Below, piece by piece: positions 25,101-35,847 of a stretch of 64,000 nt of DNA. Source of the stretch: Acanthaster planci (lineage: Eukaryota; Echinodermata; Asteroidea; Valvatida; Acanthasteridae); NCBI RefSeq assembly GCF_001949145.1, contig NW_019091653.1, positions 1 through 64,000 of the forward strand, read 5' to 3'. A program made the translations under genes and the position numbers. Under the pieces are notes generated by a model. That model worked only from the letters and a program-made list of their open reading frames with translations. It made no database searches and was not told the DNA's origin. Numbering within the stretch: the first letter of the stretch is position 1; every line of letters begins with the position of its first letter.

Positions 25101-26018
25101 TGCGATTTGCAGGCTCTCATTGGACAATCGCTGAAGTTCCGCGTTGATCAGGCGCCGGGGCGTGATTTACGCCACCTGCAGCGGTCGATTGACAAAGTGG
25201 GGGGGGGGGCAATTGTTAAACCGTCAAGCATCAGCCATTTAAAGCTCAATCCATGGAGCCCCTCCCAATTATATGTCCTGCAAAAAGTGGGGGCAGGCCC
25301 CCTCCCCAGTCGAAAAAGTGGAGGGCCACTGCCCTCCCCCTGCTTTCGCCGCCAGTGTTTATGCAGTGGGCATTATCACTTCTTAGAGGGCATTATCAAA
25401 ATAATGTTAATACACAGTCAAGTTGCATGTTGTTGAATAGGGAGCCTGTCTGAGGAATTTACGAGTGTTTCTTAATGATTGATTACGTTCTATAATAAAT
25501 CATAGTAGTATGTTCGGGACAAAAGTGAGCTTAGAGCATTTGAATCGTGCTGTATGTATTTGAATTGAGAAAGAATTGATGCGTCGATTCTCTTTTAAAT
25601 GTAATCGGAGGCCTACATGGGTTGTTTTTTTTTTGGGGGGGTGAAGCAATAAACGGTATCCAATCGCCATTTTTTTCAAATATTCATTTGTCCGAGATTT
25701 GGAATAAGCTTCGTTAACCCGAAGGTTCCAATGTTCGATATGAGCACAGGGTTCACTGAGTTCACAGCTTCATTAACCAAAAAAGCACCCAACGTCGAAA
25801 TAGTCCGAATCCACACAAAGATTCGATAGTGCAAATTAATGGCTATATTGGGGGGGGCAAGCAGGAAGAGACATCTTTTTAACAGATGCCTGCCTATAGC
25901 TCAAAATCAGAGACTTTACGTTATTTCCGTAGCAAAAGTGACTGCTGGAAATCCCATTTAAATCGAAGCTTTTTACTATAGGTTTATGTGGGAGACTTAA
26001 CAATCGGCTCGAGTGTGA
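22178..26018. other. 3' flank of AMDHD1 and intergenic DNA
   Basis: The first part is probably 3' UTR. I find no convincing exon. A CpG-richer patch at about 25,015-25,200 (with an inverted CCAAT box, ATTGG, at about 25,119) could be a promoter, but no clear first exon follows. Low-complexity runs of C or G occur at 24,602 and 25,199. Confidence 0.4.
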
Positions 26019-26375
26019 AGCCTGAGCTATGCTAGAGTTTCGAAATGGGGCGAATGCACCATAGAGGAAGCGATATGTAAGAAAGGACTGAAGATTGGGA
26101 GTGAGACGGTAAACCAAGCAATATATCTGCTGTCGAGAGATCGTCGAGGTGGCAATTTACTGCATGTTGACTATATTGAAACATACATTTCAGCGATTGA
26201 ACTAAAAAACAGTGCAATCTTGCGTGTGTTTTACAATCTTTTTCAGAAGCTGGAAAGAGCAATTAATGATTCCTCATCCGAGTCTCTTGCACCTGATCTG
26301 CCGACGGAATTAAGCATGAGAGCGACCGGATCATCAACGTTATCGGCAAAGCCGTCGGCGGAGATCGTCCACTGA
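26019..26375 (+). CDS. Unassigned coding-like frame, perhaps a terminal exon
   Basis: This frame of 118 codons runs between a TGA at 26,016 and a TGA at 26,373. It lacks an ATG until near its end, so it would have to be a last exon or a relic. Its composition is protein-like: a W-G-E-C start, a helix-rich middle with ETVNQAIYLLSRDRR and VDYIETYISAIELKN, and a Ser/Pro/Thr-rich tail. I do not recognise the family. Possible acceptors (AG at about 26,020 or 26,034) lack a good pyrimidine tract. The opposite strand also has an open frame but with less natural composition. Confidence 0.3.
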   Translation, partial: SLSYARVSKWGECTIEEAICKKGLKIGSETVNQAIYLLSRDRRGGNLLHVDYIETYISAIELKNSAILRVFYNLFQKLERAINDSSSESLAPDLPTELSMRATGSSTLSAKPSAEIVH

Positions 26376-26610
26376 GGCGACAGGAAAAGTGGAGGGAACC
26401 TCTACCACAGGGTCAAGCTCCTCCGTCCATAGAGTCATAGATAAGAAGTATTTGTGTATTGCACTTGATTGCAGTAGTCGTGTTTTTTAAGTCAAAATGG
26501 TTATATTTTGTCCCCGTTTATTTAAACTTTGTATACTGAATTTCCTTCAATGAGGAGGAGGGGATCATGTTTAGTTGCCTAAAATGTTTAGCCTTTGGCT
26601 CCCCCAACTC

Positions 26611-26684
26611 CTCCCCCTCCCCCTCCCTCTCTCTCTNTCTCTCTCTCTCTCTCTCTCGATCTCTCTCTCGATCTCTCTCTCGAG
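26611..26684. repeat. (CT)n microsatellite with CTCTCGAT variants
   Basis: The tract begins as C-rich CCCTCC, becomes pure CT, then alternates with CTCTCTCTCGAT. A single N at 26,637 marks an unresolved base. It is flanked on the left by a CpG-poor C-rich run. Confidence 0.95.
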
Positions 26685-27530
26685 AAGAAAATGGCTGTCT
26701 CTTTATAAAAATCTTCAAAGATATCTCCCACTATTTACTTCAGATTTTTCTTTGTCAGTAAAACACGTCTAGCAACAACAGTTACACTTGAACTAATTAC
26801 TGAATCACAATTTACTACCTACACATATCAATTTAAATGCAAAAAAAAAATCTCTTGTGGAGATTTTGCAAGACGCATGCCACTTTCATATCGCATACAA
26901 TCTATAAGGCTGCTATTTCTTCCATCAACTCAAATTTTCTCAGTGTAAGGTATTAACATGAAATGATCTTTCGATTGTAAATACAGCTGCTGAAAGTTAT
27001 TTTGCAGTTATTTAATTTGATCCTTGTATTTATTAGTGGAGTAAATGTGTAATGAAATCCAACCTGCTTTTTGGTATTCCGTTTTGCAAACAAGGCCTGT
27101 CTGCAATTTTTGTACAATTCATGAGAAACATCATACACATGCAGTTGTGTGTATTTGCTAACTCAAAGCTGGAATACAGAAAATTAATAAAGGTAAACAT
27201 TTAAAAGGTCCATCACACGTTACTGCACATGTCCAGTCACCAGGTTTTTTTTCAAACAAAACCAATCATATACCGTAGGTAACACGTTGAGCAATGATCA
27301 TAGAAAATGCTTGTGTCGCAGTTCATTATAATGGATGTTGCATGACTGAAGCACTTGTGACGGCCTTGTGCTGGACTCGACTTCAACAGCGGTTTTGTTC
27401 TGGCGGTTTTTGTTTTACTTTTGCATTGTTCTCAGAACAGAATTTGATATAGTCTGAATTATGGCGATTAAAACTGACAGTCTGGAGGCACAGGCAGTGA
27501 GCTCCGACATAATATCAGTTGCTCCTGTAC
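26685..27530. other. Intergenic, nothing recognised
   Basis: AT-rich, with no supported gene. It forms the 3' flank of the GPCR gene on the minus strand. Confidence 0.5.
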
Positions 27531-27536
27531 TTTATT
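27531..27536 (-). promoter_or_regulatory. Candidate polyadenylation signal for the GPCR gene
   Basis: TTTATT on the plus strand reads AATAAA on the minus strand, 87 nt beyond the GPCR stop codon, a normal distance for a short 3' UTR. Confidence 0.5.
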
Positions 27537-27622
27537 GAACAGCAAGTTGATAAAAAAAGTATTCCATTTTTTGTACTGATTAATCTTGCCCAGTTGGGTT
27601 GGGTTGTCTTAGTTGTGACCAG

Positions 27623-28774
27623 TTACACGTTCAGTTCTGTTCTTGTGGTCGGGTTATCGTTCCCATACGGAATGCTGTTTACCGAAGGCCTCCCCTGGCA
27701 GAATGCTTGTCGCACGCCGTTACGAAACTGTTGATATTTCAGTGCGTAGATGAAGGGGTTTACGCACGAATTGGTAGCGACTAGGGCCAAGGTCAGGAGG
27801 AAGTGCCAGTCGCTGAACTTCACTTTCCAGCCCAAGTTGAACATTAAGAAGAGGATCTGGTTCGGCGACCAGCAGACGAGGAAAGTGGCGAAGACGACTA
27901 GGAGTGTCTTGAAGACGTTCCGTCGAGCTCGGAGCAGGGATGCCGTGAGATTCTCTTGAGGGGCTGCGTTTGAAACGGGACGGTCTGCAGACGACACGCT
28001 GCACCCCATCGTCATCACCGGGCCAACTCGAGCGGCCTGCCGTTTTAACTCCACGCTTGTATGGATGTAAGCGAACAGCATCACGGCAGCTGGGATGATG
28101 TATTGTAGAAATACTGTCAGGATACCGATCACTGTGGACCCAGATATAGGACGGGAAACGCACTTGCCGTCCGCAGTCTTCTCCACGATCAGAATGGTAT
28201 AGCTTTTGATCGCCACACCTAAGATCCAGCAGCACGCCATGGTCACTCCTACTTTCAGGCGAGGGTTGGTAGCGAACGTGATCTGGTACTTGTAAGGGTA
28301 CACGATGGCGAAGTAGCGCTCCAGGGTCAACGCCAGAAGGTTGAAGGTGGAAGGCACATAGAATATGATGATCATGAAGTTGGAGATCCAAATGTGACAC
28401 CAGATCCAGCCAGCGGCGTTGTCGGGTAGAGGGTCGGGCAGTGGCACGTCGGTCTGCATGAGGATGACCACGGATCCGAGGAGGTCGATCACCGCTTGGT
28501 TGAAGATGAACGCGTTGGTGCGCGTTCTCATGATTGGCACTCGGATTATCACAAGGCACACCAACCCATTGCCCAAAACGCCCAGGACGCCGATGGCGGT
28601 CTTATAAACGAACAGTGCAAGAATATTCTCCATTTCATTTGATAAAAAGGTCCGCTCAAAGTTACTCGATCTACCTTGCTGAAAGTTCTCTTCAAAATTA
28701 ACTGCAGTACTGACTAATGTGGCTAAGAAGATAGGTTTGGTGCAATCAGAACACTTAAACTTTGGTCCCGTCAT
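27623..28774 (-). CDS. Rhodopsin-type (class A) GPCR, intronless
   Basis: A seven-helix plasma-membrane receptor. From the ATG at 28,774 it has 383 aa. Visible landmarks: GN in TM1 (68-69), NQAVIDLLG in TM2 with D97, C126 before TM3 and C205 in loop 2 (disulfide), ERY at 152-154 ending TM3, W183 in TM4, P228 and Y236 in TM5, CWSP at 301-304 in TM6, NPFIY at 339-343 in TM7, and C359 as a likely palmitoylation site. This set places it in class A, near the neuropeptide-receptor-like groups, but the ligand is not readable. A later start at M48 (28,633) would leave only about eight residues before TM1. I see no N-glycosylation sequon in the N-terminus. Single-exon receptors of this kind are often expanded in marine deuterostomes, and a decayed paralogue lies 4 kb away. 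Confidence 0.9.
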   Translation of the reverse strand: MTGPKFKCSDCTKPIFLATLVSTAVNFEENFQQGRSSNFERTFLSNEMENILALFVYKTAIGVLGVLGNGLVCLVIIRVPIMRTRTNAFIFNQAVIDLLGSVVILMQTDVPLPDPLPDNAAGWIWCHIWISNFMIIIFYVPSTFNLLALTLERYFAIVYPYKYQITFATNPRLKVGVTMACCWILGVAIKSYTILIVEKTADGKCVSRPISGSTVIGILTVFLQYIIPAAVMLFAYIHTSVELKRQAARVGPVMTMGCSVSSADRPVSNAAPQENLTASLLRARRNVFKTLLVVFATFLVCWSPNQILFLMFNLGWKVKFSDWHFLLTLALVATNSCVNPFIYALKYQQFRNGVRQAFCQGRPSVNSIPYGNDNPTTRTELNV

Positions 28775-31697
28775 TCTAGAAGCACAAACGTTTCTTGATT
28801 GGCGATGACATAATCTGGCAGACAACCTGACATCAAGTCCACAGCACCCGTGCTTCGGTTTATTAGTTCAGCCAGGCTGTTCCACTGTTCTTGTTTTCAT
28901 AGGGGATTTCTCATATTTTCGCGTAATTAAAGGCCTTCGCCATGTCGATTCAAGCGTGTGTGCAATCAGAACCGTGAGAGTGACTGATTGATGGATCAAA
29001 CAGTTGTCTATGACAACCACCGCCTCTCCAACTCAGTAAGACTGTAGGTCTTTAAACATCTTCGACTGCTTCATACTGTCATTCTTGGCTTGTAAACATT
29101 TTGGGGCACTCGCTGCCGTTGAGATTGAAACGCCAATTAGACACGAACAGGAATCAACTTTTCCAACTCAAGCGTTTAAGAGATGACTTTAGTTTTGTAT
29201 TTCTAACTGCCTTCCATGATGGGTTTCAAGTGGATCGATGTGTGTTCCAAACTTCGATTTAAATTCATCTACAAATCGCAACAAATTGACGTTTAATTGA
29301 CTCTAACGGTGTTGTCCCACATAACAAAACTAACTCGACTGTCTTCCATCTTTTTTGTCTCATTATTCGAACCTGCACAGTCTGACTTCCTCATCTCAGA
29401 ATGTTATGCCACACACGGATAGACAATGTAGGGTGTTTATTATGATGCTATATATGAAGGCGTCTTTTAATCCATATGAGTGTTTTCAGACCGCCTTGAC
29501 GTCTTATGCGTAGGCCCTAAAGCTACGGTGAGTGTTCTTTGAAAGCATACAGGAGTGAAGCGAGGCTATCGGATGTGGATACGGAACGGACCAAAAATCG
29601 TAGGCCCTCCCCGAGAAGGCACCTTAAATCGAAGTCTTCCTCCTTTTGTACAGATAACTGTGATCAGGAGAGTTCAGACTATATGTAAAAACAATCATAG
29701 AGGAGGACAGATACTGCCCCGGAGATTAATGGCCCATTTACACGACAAGTGTAGGCTGTTTACCGAGAACGGGAGGACTGCGCGTAGAACGACAGGCCGT
29801 ACTTAAAACTTTGAACGATACATCACAACAGATCACAGTCTAGTCCATTAGTTGTCTCCAGTGGCGTAAATCTATGTTGGAAATGGGGGGAATGGAGAAG
29901 GGTAGGGGTTGACTTGACCAGCAATGAAAATTTGAAAAGCGGGGGGGACACCATTTTCACTAGAGGGGCGATGTTCATGACAAAGATGTATAACTGTAAT
30001 GCGTATCAATTTTTTGCAGAATCTTCCATCGGAATGGCATACCGGTATGTAAACTTTTCAATATTGCTTTCCCTTTTCAGTGTTATTGCAAACATTTTAG
30101 TCGTTAAGAAGTCTTGTAAATTCTATACAATCTGCTTTAATTTTTTTCTCATCACAAAAAAGTGCTAGGATGATAACCCACCCCCCTCCAAGAAAGTGGG
30201 GGGGGGGGTATGTACTCCCACCACACTCTGGGATTTACGCCCACGGTTCTCTCGTTAGGTATGACCGCACATGCTGACAAGCAAGATCGTCCTGTGAAGT
30301 TGCCATAGTTATGGAGAGGCCGTAAATTGGCGTGAGGGGCGGTTTCCGCACCGCTTGTACGTACAAACATGACCCTGGGTATCGTTTCCCGTCACTGCTT
30401 TCGGTCATCACTCGTCCGTTTAAATGGACCTGAAAACATAAGCAATCATGCGCAATGTACAAGCAAACAAATCACGGGCATTTGTGATGACTGCACGAGC
30501 GAGCGAGGTAATAAAACATGCTGGGTGAAGAGAACTCAAGAACTAATCCTAACAAAAACTTGGCAAAACGATTGATGTGCATGACTTGGTGGGGTGGTTA
30601 ATCTCCCGTCTTTTTAACTATAGGGGGATTGGTAATTCAATACCCCCACCCCTTTGTGGTGAGAAACAAATTTAAGACCGATCGTGAAGAATTTTTCGCA
30701 CTTCCAAACAACCAAAAATGTATTCAATAGCACTCAAAAAGGGAGAAAAGTAAAAAACAATAAATATGCCGTTCTGATGTAAGATACTACAAGAATGCTT
30801 ATTAGTTATCACACAAGCCCGAGTTGGACACAAAATAATGTCACACTATTTGTTGCCATGGATTGACCAATCAGAATTTAGAGTTCAAGTTTGCCTAAAG
30901 ATAAAGAACAGATTTACATCTGTATCATGAATATCCCCCATACCCTGTGAAAAGGCGGGTCAACTTTGGGTTGATATTTTGCCCAATGTTAGTGTAAATA
31001 TCATCTTAGTAACCTTGGGCAAATTCTTCCCAATAGTTGGTCAATATTTGACCAACAGTGATGGAAATTTACCAACAATGTGGCAAGTTTAACCAAGGTT
31101 GGGCAAATAACAAATGCCCATAACTGTTTGACCAACTTTTTGACAGTGAATATAGTGTCACGTGGTTCAGCATCCCCTCCCTCGCTTTTCCAAGTTCCGT
31201 GGCCGGGCAAGTCATTTCCCCATCCTCCATATTTTCGGCTCAAACTTTAAGCCACACTGATGACTTGTGCGCAACTAGGGCGGAGCCCCTTTTTTTCTTG
31301 ACAACAGTGCCTGTTCCGGTGACGATTTTTCCTGTTTTCGTCTCGATCGACTGGGCCTCCTATCCCCCTTGCATCCTACTGACAATTTCAGAAGGACCGA
31401 ACCGCCATACCGAGGAGTCAATCCAGTGCACAGTGCCATTGTGAAGCTAATGTTGCAAAGGCCAATTATTCAACTCACTAAAAGAAATCCCACACGTCAA
31501 AAACAATTCATTGTCACATAATTTATCATAAACACTAATGCCATGCCAGTATAAAATCGTACGGTATACTTCCCACGTATATGGAGAAAATTGTTCATTC
31601 GCCGTTGTTTCACACTTGAGCCCACAACCCATCACGGTTAACAAACGAGGCTTTTGCACAGAACAGCCTGTTTGGAATGGGGCCGAAATATATTATG
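28775..31697. other. Intergenic between the GPCR and a MITE
   Basis: No convincing gene. At about 29,861 an AGTGGCGTAAATC sequence starts a region of G-rich, TE-like DNA (to about 30,240). A stretch at about 30,960-31,140 is rich in related TTGGTCAA/TTGACCAA words and may be another decayed inverted-repeat element. Confidence 0.4.
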
Positions 31698-32003
31698 GTA
31701 TTACCTGAATAAGCCTTTTGCGAGTTAAATTTGAATAAAATCTGGAACACTGAGTTATCTAATTGCACACGAACATAACAATTTGAAATTTCGCAGACTA
31801 AAGGCGCTGTTTGCCAAACTTCATGATGCGGGACAAGCTTTTGCATAGTGACCACTATCTCTGGAATGCCCCGAATCACGAGGTATGGCAACAGTGTCTT
31901 TAGTATCGAGAATTCAAATTGTTATTTTCATGTGAATAAAAAGAACGCAGTGTACCAGATTTTATTCAAATTTAACTCGCACGAGGCTTATTATTTAACA
32001 CCT
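31698..32003. mobile_element. MITE with terminal inverted repeats of about 60 bp
   Basis: The left arm (about 31,698-31,760) contains GCGAGTTAAATTTGAATAA. The right arm (about 31,935-32,003) contains its reverse complement, continuing through AAATCTGG-ACACTG and out to GGT-TTA at the tips. About 175 bp of noncoding sequence lies between. No target duplication could be set with confidence. Confidence 0.75.
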
Positions 32004-32924
32004 TGAGCGTCATTAGGTGGGGTTGTGCGCATAAAAGAAGGGGAAAAAAGACGTTTTGACGCACTGTCTTTCTCAGCGTAGTGGGTAAGAATAGGATTAA
32101 TAATGTGGGTGCTATTGGTTTGGTTTTGCTCCTTTTTTCAGATTCTTTCCTGTTGGAAGAGATCAATTATGAAAGTATAGTATAAGGCTAACCTTAAAGT
32201 TTACTAAAGGAAAACAGCTCACTTCATCGTGTTCTCCATTAGGTAATACCATGATATTATATCGGCCCTGTTGGTGGTGCAGTCAGGTGCTTTAAATGGT
32301 TAGACGACACAGTTGCTTGTGTTAGTCATTGGCACACAAAGAAAAGACAACGATAATGGCAGAGTCTGATGTTCAGTTTTTTGCGTGTGTTTACTCCGGA
32401 TCCCCATGTTGAAATTGATAAATCTGGTTTAATTTTGAGCGAGCCAAATGTTGACAGGAAAATTAAAATGAGTGATCTGCGAGCCCAAATGAATACGTCA
32501 ATTTGAACTTCATTAATAACTAACATATTTTCTTTATTTTACAGGTATTTGGCGTGCACTTTCATCTTTTTCAACTGGTTGTCGATAAAGCTATCACAAA
32601 TGGCAATTGTATAGTAGTTTGTTCATGAAAGGGTCCAAAACCTTTCATTTGTATGAAATGGTATGGGTTTTGTCCTCCAAATGCATTAAGATTAGAAACA
32701 ACCTTTTCTCAATAGCATTTTATCTTCTTGGAAGTGACACTGATACCTTTGATAGCCAACCTTCCAACTTTCTATTAGCTTTGATTGTAAATCAGTCTAG
32801 GAGCTGCGAGTTGCTACTGTGACATGATTTATAGATCTCTTGTGTTGATGTGTGGCAGCATTCAGGCCGTATCTACTTGGGCTGATTTCTTGAAGATTAT
32901 CAGGAGTAGTCCACTCCTGATGAA
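32004..32924. other. Intergenic, nothing recognised
   Basis: AT-rich noncoding sequence without a supported feature. Confidence 0.45.
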
Positions 32925-33272
32925 TTGCATGCTTGCACTTGAGGGCGTACATGATGAGATTCACTCGGATGTAGCTCAACCAGCGCCACGGATAGAAAAA
33001 AGCACCGGTTATTGAACAAAAGCAGCCCAGCCAAAGTTCCAGAACAGGAAAATGATGTGGATGGGAGACCATCATGCCAGGTAGGTGACGAAGACGATCA
33101 GCAGGGCATAAACTTAAGGTGCTGCGTCGGTCTCGCAGGAAAAAAAACAGTCCTGCTCGCCTAGGAGCCAGGACTGGCAGCAGTGGGCCCGCTTCCTGAG
33201 ACAGTCGACGGCCCGGAATGGTTGGCCTGCCGCATGTTGCGTATAACTATATACTGCAAGAACAACGTCGAT
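32925..33272 (-). pseudogene. Decayed class A GPCR relic (TM5 end to TM7)
   Basis: Read on the minus strand, a frame gives VYALLIVFVTYLA, then a TGA stop, then WSPIHIIFLFWNFGW. This matches TM6 of the intact GPCR at 27,623-28,774, with the stop in place of the cysteine before WSP. A further stop follows. In another frame the TM7 remnant reads RVNLIMYALKCKHAIHQ, like CVNPFIYALKYQQFR. Upstream, CGGCAGGCC and GGGCC words match the TM5/loop 3 region of the intact gene. At least two stops and a frameshift break it, and TM1-TM4 are not seen. The divergence suggests an old paralogue, not a recent copy. Confidence 0.7.
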
Positions 33273-35847
33273 CGTCGGTCTGCAAGATGTGGTGTTCTAT
33301 AGCCGACGCACCGCTATGACGGCTTCGTAGTGTCGTGACGTCACAGAACTGGTACGGACACGGAGCAGAAAATCTTCAGAATAATTAGGTGAAGATATTT
33401 TGGAAACCACTGACATGTCAGCAATGTGTGATTTTTGGTCCAATGGTACTGTGAAAGGTGTCAACAGCCAAACACGGTCCTCTGCTCTTTGACCATACTG
33501 CGCAAGCGCGTGTGACACCTAACTGTTCCGCGAAAATGAAGCTTTTACATAAAGTTTTAAAATTCTTTAAAATATGGCTTTTAATGCTTTTCTTTTTATT
33601 CTCAACTAAATGCCAAAAAAATAAATATGCAGAAAACAATTCTTCAAACCGCGTGCCGGGTGATACTTGTGGCAGGCTGCGTGGATCTTCTCTAAATTGC
33701 TGTGATAAATACTCTGAATAAACGATAAAATAAGACACAGAATGTACTTCGGGTAACTTTTATTTCTGTCACTCGATCTGAAATTACAATATAGTCAAGA
33801 CTAGTAATTAAAAAGGCATGCAGAGTAAGTATACACAATTTTACCGTCAGTCTCCTGGCTAAAATGAAATCTTCGAGGAAATTTGGTTGTTTCATCATTC
33901 GAGTATGCTGTAATTGGAAATGAAATTTCCCAATGCAGTGGCAGCGGCTTGGGATAGCAGATGACTAAAATCCCATTATATTTCCTATGACTACAATTCT
34001 AAAAGTGGGGGGTGCAATATATTAGGGGCGCTGTTCATGATACATATGCAAATCACTTGCGCACGTAATCTAACAGAAAATCGTGCATTTTGAGTTTTTA
34101 TACTGTTTGTTTGACGTTTTTCGGTGTTATTCAGTACATTGCGGCATGGATGTAAAGTTCAACAACAACCTCAGACATCACATTTTGGCTTCTCACTACT
34201 GCGAGGTGTGTGCGGGGATGACTAAACGGCCAATGTCCCTCTCCCTTTAGAAAAAAAAGGCTCTGTTACAAGACGTGTCCCTGTGAGCTGAACCCCAGCC
34301 AATAGCAGATTAACGTACGGGACCACTAGAACCTGATCCACAGCTTCCAACATTTTGGACAATTTCCTAGATCAAGAGCCTCTTACAAATGCAAATGTTC
34401 CATCAAGGGGTCGTCCACATTATACTTGCGCAGGAAAGGGGCGGAAGGCAGAGGGTTTTGTTTTGTGGGGGGTGCATATGTACACGAATGCACATGTGTA
34501 CAATGTGTACACAATTTGACGCACGACCGTATAATAAAGGGTGACCGATAGAAAAAATAGATTTTGTGTTAGGTTTTGTGGTCTCTTAAACCTTTGATAA
34601 CATTTTGTGACTCACGACTAGCCCGTGGATCCTCTCTGCTACTTAGGCCCTACTTAATGGAAAAGGTCACCTCAACGGTTTAACGAATTGGCTCGGTGTT
34701 ATGTACCATAGTTGTAATGAATCAAGTCAATGACTCGACTTGAGCCATTGCTGGATGGCTGAAGAGGCTATATCTTTTTAAGTCGAATGTTTTACTCTTC
34801 ACAGTCAAAATAGTGTCAATGGTTACAATATTTCGTGTTTGGGTGCTAAGAACATGCTCATTCAAAGACACACAGATCATCAAGGCTCCGTTAACCTGAA
34901 ATTTTCTATACTAATGAAACGGTTTCACTACTAAAAATACATAGAAGATACATCAGTTAAGACCAAAATTATAAACAACCCTTGAATAAATGGTAGTTTG
35001 CTATTTTCTTAAAACATTTGAACTGGATATAGTGGTTGACCCAGGCAAAAAAGACACTCGTCAATCCTTTGGCAAAGATCTAAGCTGTTGGCTGTCAATT
35101 CTATGGTCAGTTGGTTATAAATTCTGTGTTACCTGAATTTTGAATGGGTGTATGAACAATTTTCATTTTAACGACAGAGCCTTACACTCTATTTGTAAAA
35201 GTTTCCTTATAAAGTGTCACCTTGTCCATTCGATAACAACTTTTAAACTAAATCCACTGATTGACTCTAGTCTGAGTACGTTGTCACTGGAATTGCACTT
35301 AGCAATATCACTTCTTTAAACTAGAAAAAGTTAAGTGTGTGTATTAATTTTCATACACATTCTATAATTAAGCTGAAGCTGTAATGGTGACGCTTGTTGT
35401 CAAATTTATCTCTACACGACACGCCTAGCGCACCTGCAAGATTAGCTATGCGTACAATATCATTGTTACCGCTGTGGAAAGTTTAACCGCTTTATGCGTT
35501 TCCTACTGAGTGTCGATGTCACCAATGGTGTCTTCATCTGAAAGTATAGTCAAAGTAAAGAAAACGTAAAATTAGTACAGTTAGGCCTAACTGCAGGGAC
35601 CTCAGAAAAAACTGCTTGTGAACAGTTCGCGCTCTGTACTCCGTACATTACATTTAAAAGCGCGGAATACAATATTATTTGTTTAAAGACAGACATATCG
35701 TAATCGTTAATTTTTACTGCACCTTCAGCGTAATGATTCAGAGAGATCTCAGGGAGTGTTTTATGAGTGTAATTGAGATGACTATACACAATAGCGTTTG
35801 GAAGAATTCGTAAAGATATACTAGGTAATAAGTAAAAACGAGGTGAT
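33273..35847. other. Intergenic and 3' flank of the discoidin-SRCR gene
   Basis: No supported gene. At about 33,990-34,200 a GGGGCGCTGTTCATGA sequence resembles one at about 29,965, suggesting copies of a dispersed element. GTACACATGTGTAC-like words occur at about 34,470-34,515. Confidence 0.4.

Noticed and set aside
25253-25453. 66-aa plus-strand frame beginning MEPLPIICPAK
   Set aside because: It lies in a G/C-run, repeat-like stretch, and its composition (repeated SGGRPPPQSKKW) follows the repeated GGGGGCAGGCC and AAAAGTGG words, not a protein family.
27720-28559. 279-aa minus-strand frame within the GPCR gene
   Set aside because: It is a shadow of the GPCR frame: Arg/His/Pro-rich, with no membrane helices.
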